NCBI GenBank assembly: GCA_022494885.1
Contig: JAGVSM010001149.1
Location: forward strand, 1-64,000
Length of the DNA: 64,000 nt
Direction of reading: 5' to 3'
Source of the DNA: Micrasema longulum
Taxonomy: Eukaryota > Arthropoda > Insecta > Trichoptera > Brachycentridae
Part shown: positions 61,204-64,000 of the stretch, in pieces
How positions within the stretch are numbered: position 1 is the first letter of the stretch
Layout: the number at the start of each line of letters is the position of its first letter
Translations under genes and position numbers: made by a program
The notes under the pieces: generated by a model
Databases searched by the model: none
What the model was told of the DNA's origin: nothing
What the model saw: the letters and a program-made list of their open reading frames with translations, nothing else

Positions 61204-61352
61204 CACAATAAGTTTTTCTGGGTTATTATGCCGTGTGTCGTTCGTACTCTCTACCTACATCAACCCTGATGATGGACGCTGTAACGCGATCCGAAACGTC
61301 GGTAGAGAGTACGAACGACACACGGCATAATAACCCAGAAAAACTTATTGTG
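61204..61352 (+). repeat. Perfect 52-bp inverted repeat around a hammerhead-like loop
   Basis: Arms 61204-61255 and 61301-61352 are reverse complements at all 52 positions and flank a 45-nt centre. A direct repeat GGTATTTATCTC stands outside at 61164-61175 and 61354-61365, which may be a duplicated target. The layout fits a rearranged terminal part of a Penelope-like element. No reverse transcriptase or GIY-YIG frame is seen next to it. Confidence 0.9.
61256..61300 (+). ncRNA. Minimal hammerhead ribozyme motif of Penelope type
   Basis: The centre of the palindrome has the hammerhead core CTGATGA, then a stem II, then CGAAACGTC, in the right order. Stem II pairs GGA with TCC and CGC with GCG, with one bulged A and a loop of about 6 nt. 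Stem III is almost absent: GAAAC runs straight into GTC. Minimal hammerheads of this kind are known from the flanking repeats of animal Penelope-like elements, where they are thought to act as dimers. Cleavage would fall after GTC at about 61300. Activity is inferred, not shown. Confidence 0.65.
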
Positions 61353-61844
61353 CGGTATTTATCTCCTTTTGTTTTTTTTGTGTCCAACCTTTATGATTAT
61401 TTTTTATTATTATTTATTAATGTAATATTTCAAGTGTTATTTTTTTATATTCTGATTCTGATTTTACTTTTAGTGTTGTTATCTATGGTGAAAAAAGGTT
61501 AAAGTCAACTGAATATAACTTCAAGATAAATATATTCGATAAAACTTTGCATATAACAAAAGCAAGGTACAAATAATTTGCAACTATAAAAAAAAACAAC
61601 TATCTTTGTCACTCACCTATACCCGCGTACACACAGACTAGGAAATGAGTGTACCTCTTATACCGACATTTTTAACTCAAGTCTCTGTGAATTCAAATCA
61701 TCTCTTTTTAAATATTTTATGATGTAACGATTAACAAATTATTTGCAAAAGCTACTTATGCTAATGATCTGGTGTTAATTCATTTTATATTTTTTAAATC
61801 TTCTGCATGCTGACATACATACATGTATATATATATATTTCTTG

Positions 61845-61975
61845 TTATTTTTATTTTTATACCTATGTTTTAATACTGTTTTTAAATGTTTGTATATTTA
61901 ATTAACTCATTATTTTGTTATATTTTATATTGTAAAAGGCATTTGTGCCGTAAAATAAATAAATCAATAAATGTA
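61845..61975 (+). mobile_element. LINE 3' UTR fragment
   Basis: ATTGTAAAAGGCATTTGTGC, CGTAAAATAAATAAATCAAT and AAATG. Coding part absent. Confidence 0.5.
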
Positions 61976-62376
61976 AATGGGTGCCGCAGTTTTTTACACC
62001 TGTTTAAATTTACCAAACAATACTACAAAAAATATGTTTTAAATTTGCGAATGGTTCTACTTTGAGTAAAGGCTAAAAGGAATATTCAAACGTTAGGTTG
62101 TTTACATAGGAAAGTACCACTAGGTTCAAAAATAATGAAGTTGGCTTATTTATGGCACTGTTTTAATAAATGCATAAATTCTCTTTTACAACCATTCCCA
62201 TTATGTGGATAAAGGGTACACTTCTATTGATAAATAAAAGCAACATTGGAGAAGGTTGCAATTTGTTGTTACATGGGAATAATTGATGCGAAAACTTTCT
62301 TTGTAACATTCGGACTACATCATAATATTGCCTTATCGAGCTCTTGCAACACAGTCTTGAGCTATACCATGACACG

Positions 62377-63285
62377 GTAGATTGTCCTGGGGTTTAATTC
62401 CTGGCGGAGTGGACGTGAAATATTGGTATATAAGGTGGTTTTTTTAATTTTTTTATTATTTAAATCTTAAAGTAGGGCACACGTATCATACATATTGTTA
62501 TGTGTGTTCTAATAATAACATTGCAAATATATTTAATTTATAAATTGTTTATCACATATATCTTGATGTCTTGACCATTATTTTAGATTTTGATATGTTT
62601 TTTTCTTCATAAATATTTTTTTCCATTTCGTAATACTTTTTATTTGCTTTAAATAAAATTGAATTTTGAGACTTTGCCTTTTTCTAAATGGAAGTCTAAT
62701 TTTGTTCTTTTCTCTAGTATTGTGATCGTGTTCATGCTGGTTCCGATCAATTTTTTCCAAAATTCTGTTTTTTATTAGAGTTTATAATTTTATAAACAAA
62801 TATCATTGTATTGTAAAATATTCTTTGTTTATATGTTAATAATTTCATTTCATTTACCATCGACTTTACCCTCGTGTATCTGGTTTTTTTCAAAATGTTT
62901 CTAAAGGCTTATTTTTGTAATACAGTTAGTTTATCTATGTTTTCTTTGTTTGATAAAAATAAAATGCTACTACAGTAGTTAACGTGTGGTTCAATAATTG
63001 CTTTGTAAATAGTTTTGCAGGAGTCTTTATCAATAAATCTTCTGATCCTTCCCAAAATTGATATTTTTTTTGCAATCTTATTTATTACCGTTTTGGTGAA
63101 ATGTAAGTTTTGAATCCAACAATACACCCAAATATTTCATTTCAGTGACTTCATTAAGTTTAACACTGCAATCTTTCAATGTACCCTGGACTAAGGACCT
63201 TAGCTCCCATGTTACAAAAATGATCTAGATACGCTGCAACCGGACTGCCAATGCCGTGCCCTGTGCAGGGAAATGATGATTTTTT
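62377..63285 (+). mobile_element. (GAT)n SINE split by a LINE insertion
   Basis: The 5' part (GGGGTTTAATTCCTGGCGGA, then GTGAAATATTGGTATATAAG) stops at about 62440. The 3' part resumes at about 63165 with ACACTGCAATCTTTCAATGT, CCCTGGACTAAGG and GTGCCCTGTGCAGGG, then ATGATGATT. The DNA between is a reverse-strand LINE 3' fragment. Confidence 0.7.
62440..63165 (-). mobile_element. LINE 3' fragment inserted in a SINE
   Basis: On the minus strand the frame 63127-62909 reads KISILGRIRRFIDKDSCKTI and IIEPHVNYCSSILFLSN, the C-terminal flank of Jockey/CR1-like reverse transcriptases. It decays onward to about 62578. The 3' UTR (62455-62550) and an A-rich tail follow, seen as T runs on the plus strand. 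The same 3' UTR occurs at 8945-9060. Confidence 0.75.
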
Positions 63286-63941
63286 TTAATTTTTTTTATT
63301 TTATTTTGTTTATTCAGAAAAACAACAGCAATACAAAAAATATACACAACATTATAAAAAAAAAAAACATAAAATAAAGCCAAATCAGTTTTTCACATAA
63401 ATACAATTATAAAAATCCAGTTCAGTTAGATATTAGTTCATAGAAGTGCATGTGTGCGAGTTTTTATGTGTGAGGATGCGTGTGTAAAAAAGTGGAGTGT
63501 GGTTTTTTATTTATTTATTAGTTTATTCATACATTGTTACAAAAATGGCACAAAAAACACTCTGGCAAATTGTGCTTGTACTAGGAGTAGGCTCAGTATA
63601 TGAAGGGTCGGCAAGCCAGAAATATTGGTATGCCTAATGTTGCAATCGGTTCCTATATGGGCAAATGCCTGTTCTAGTAGCCTCTTTTGGTAGGTATGTG
63701 AATATGTGTGTGATTGTTTATGGGTGTGAGGGTAGGTCTATGGACAGGGTGAGTGTGTGATAATGATAACGTTATAATATACTATGTTGATGTACGCAAT
63801 AAAGGATTAAGATTGAAATTTTACGTTTACAAAGTTCATCAGTTTAAATAAGTAATAACACAAAAAAATAATAATATTTTCAGTTTTTTTTTCAGTAGCG
63901 AAAAAAATGCTTTGTTGACTTCAGTAATTTTATATTTAAAA

Positions 63942-64000
63942 CTGGCGGAGCCGACAGACGTTGTCTTGCCCGAACGTTGGCAAAGGATTTTTCATTGATA
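63942..64000 (+). mobile_element. RTE-like repeat, cut by the window end
   Basis: GGCGGAGCCGACAGACGTTG and TTGCCCGAACGTTGGCAAAG match the head of the element at 47694. Confidence 0.6.

Noticed and set aside
1..64000. CRISPR array, bacterial operons, phage or viral genes
   Set aside because: No regular short spacers and repeats, no dense co-directional frames and no viral domains. Spliced genes and eukaryotic repeats rule out a prokaryotic reading.

Overview
The window is a gene-poor, AT-rich stretch of eukaryotic DNA. It has two spliced genes on the minus strand with GT-AG introns of up to several kb, a nuclear tRNA gene and a dense mix of transposon relics. Residues encoded by the exons and the mix of repeats (tRNA-derived SINEs, Tc1/mariner and pogo-like elements, CR1/Jockey-like LINE 3' ends, a Penelope-type hammerhead motif) point to an arthropod, most likely an insect. 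I cannot name the species.

Gene 1 (minus strand, 5181-20302, alternative 5' exon at 27346-27545) is a GlcAT-I/B3GAT3-type beta-1,3-glucuronyltransferase. It adds the glucuronic acid that completes the glycosaminoglycan linkage tetrasaccharide in the Golgi. Five coding exons join in phase into 303 residues with all the catalytic landmarks. A second, clearly paralogous first exon lies 7 kb upstream. It keeps the start codon, membrane anchor, splice phase and donor, but has lost the UDP-binding motif.

Gene 2 (minus strand, 34742-41171) is Smaug (SAMD4), the RNA-binding translational repressor. Five exons join in phase into about 584 residues: N-terminal Smaug domain, serine-rich linker, SAM domain, a diverged PHAT-like helical segment and the conserved C-terminal tail. 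The fourth exon sits under open frames on both strands and was assigned from splice phase, gene order and a Smaug-like helix.

All else is repeats and unassigned AT-rich DNA. 1-5180: intergenic, downstream of gene 1. 20.3-34.7 kb: spacer with a 1.1-kb foldback, an LTR-like segment, two IR/MITE elements and several copies of one MITE family. 41.3-64 kb: TE-rich intergenic DNA with decayed LINE 3' ends (43.7-46.4, 53.3-54.1, 58.2-59.0, 62.4-63.2 kb), nested MITEs, one intact tRNA-Glu(CTC) gene at 54.5 kb, and a 52-bp-arm perfect hairpin whose loop matches a minimal Penelope-type hammerhead ribozyme (61.2-61.4 kb).

The two genes are unrelated in function. There is no operon, CRISPR array or bacterial-type system. 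The least ordinary items are the degenerate duplicate first exon of the glucuronyltransferase, the hammerhead in a palindrome, and several nested insertions that can be read in order of age.
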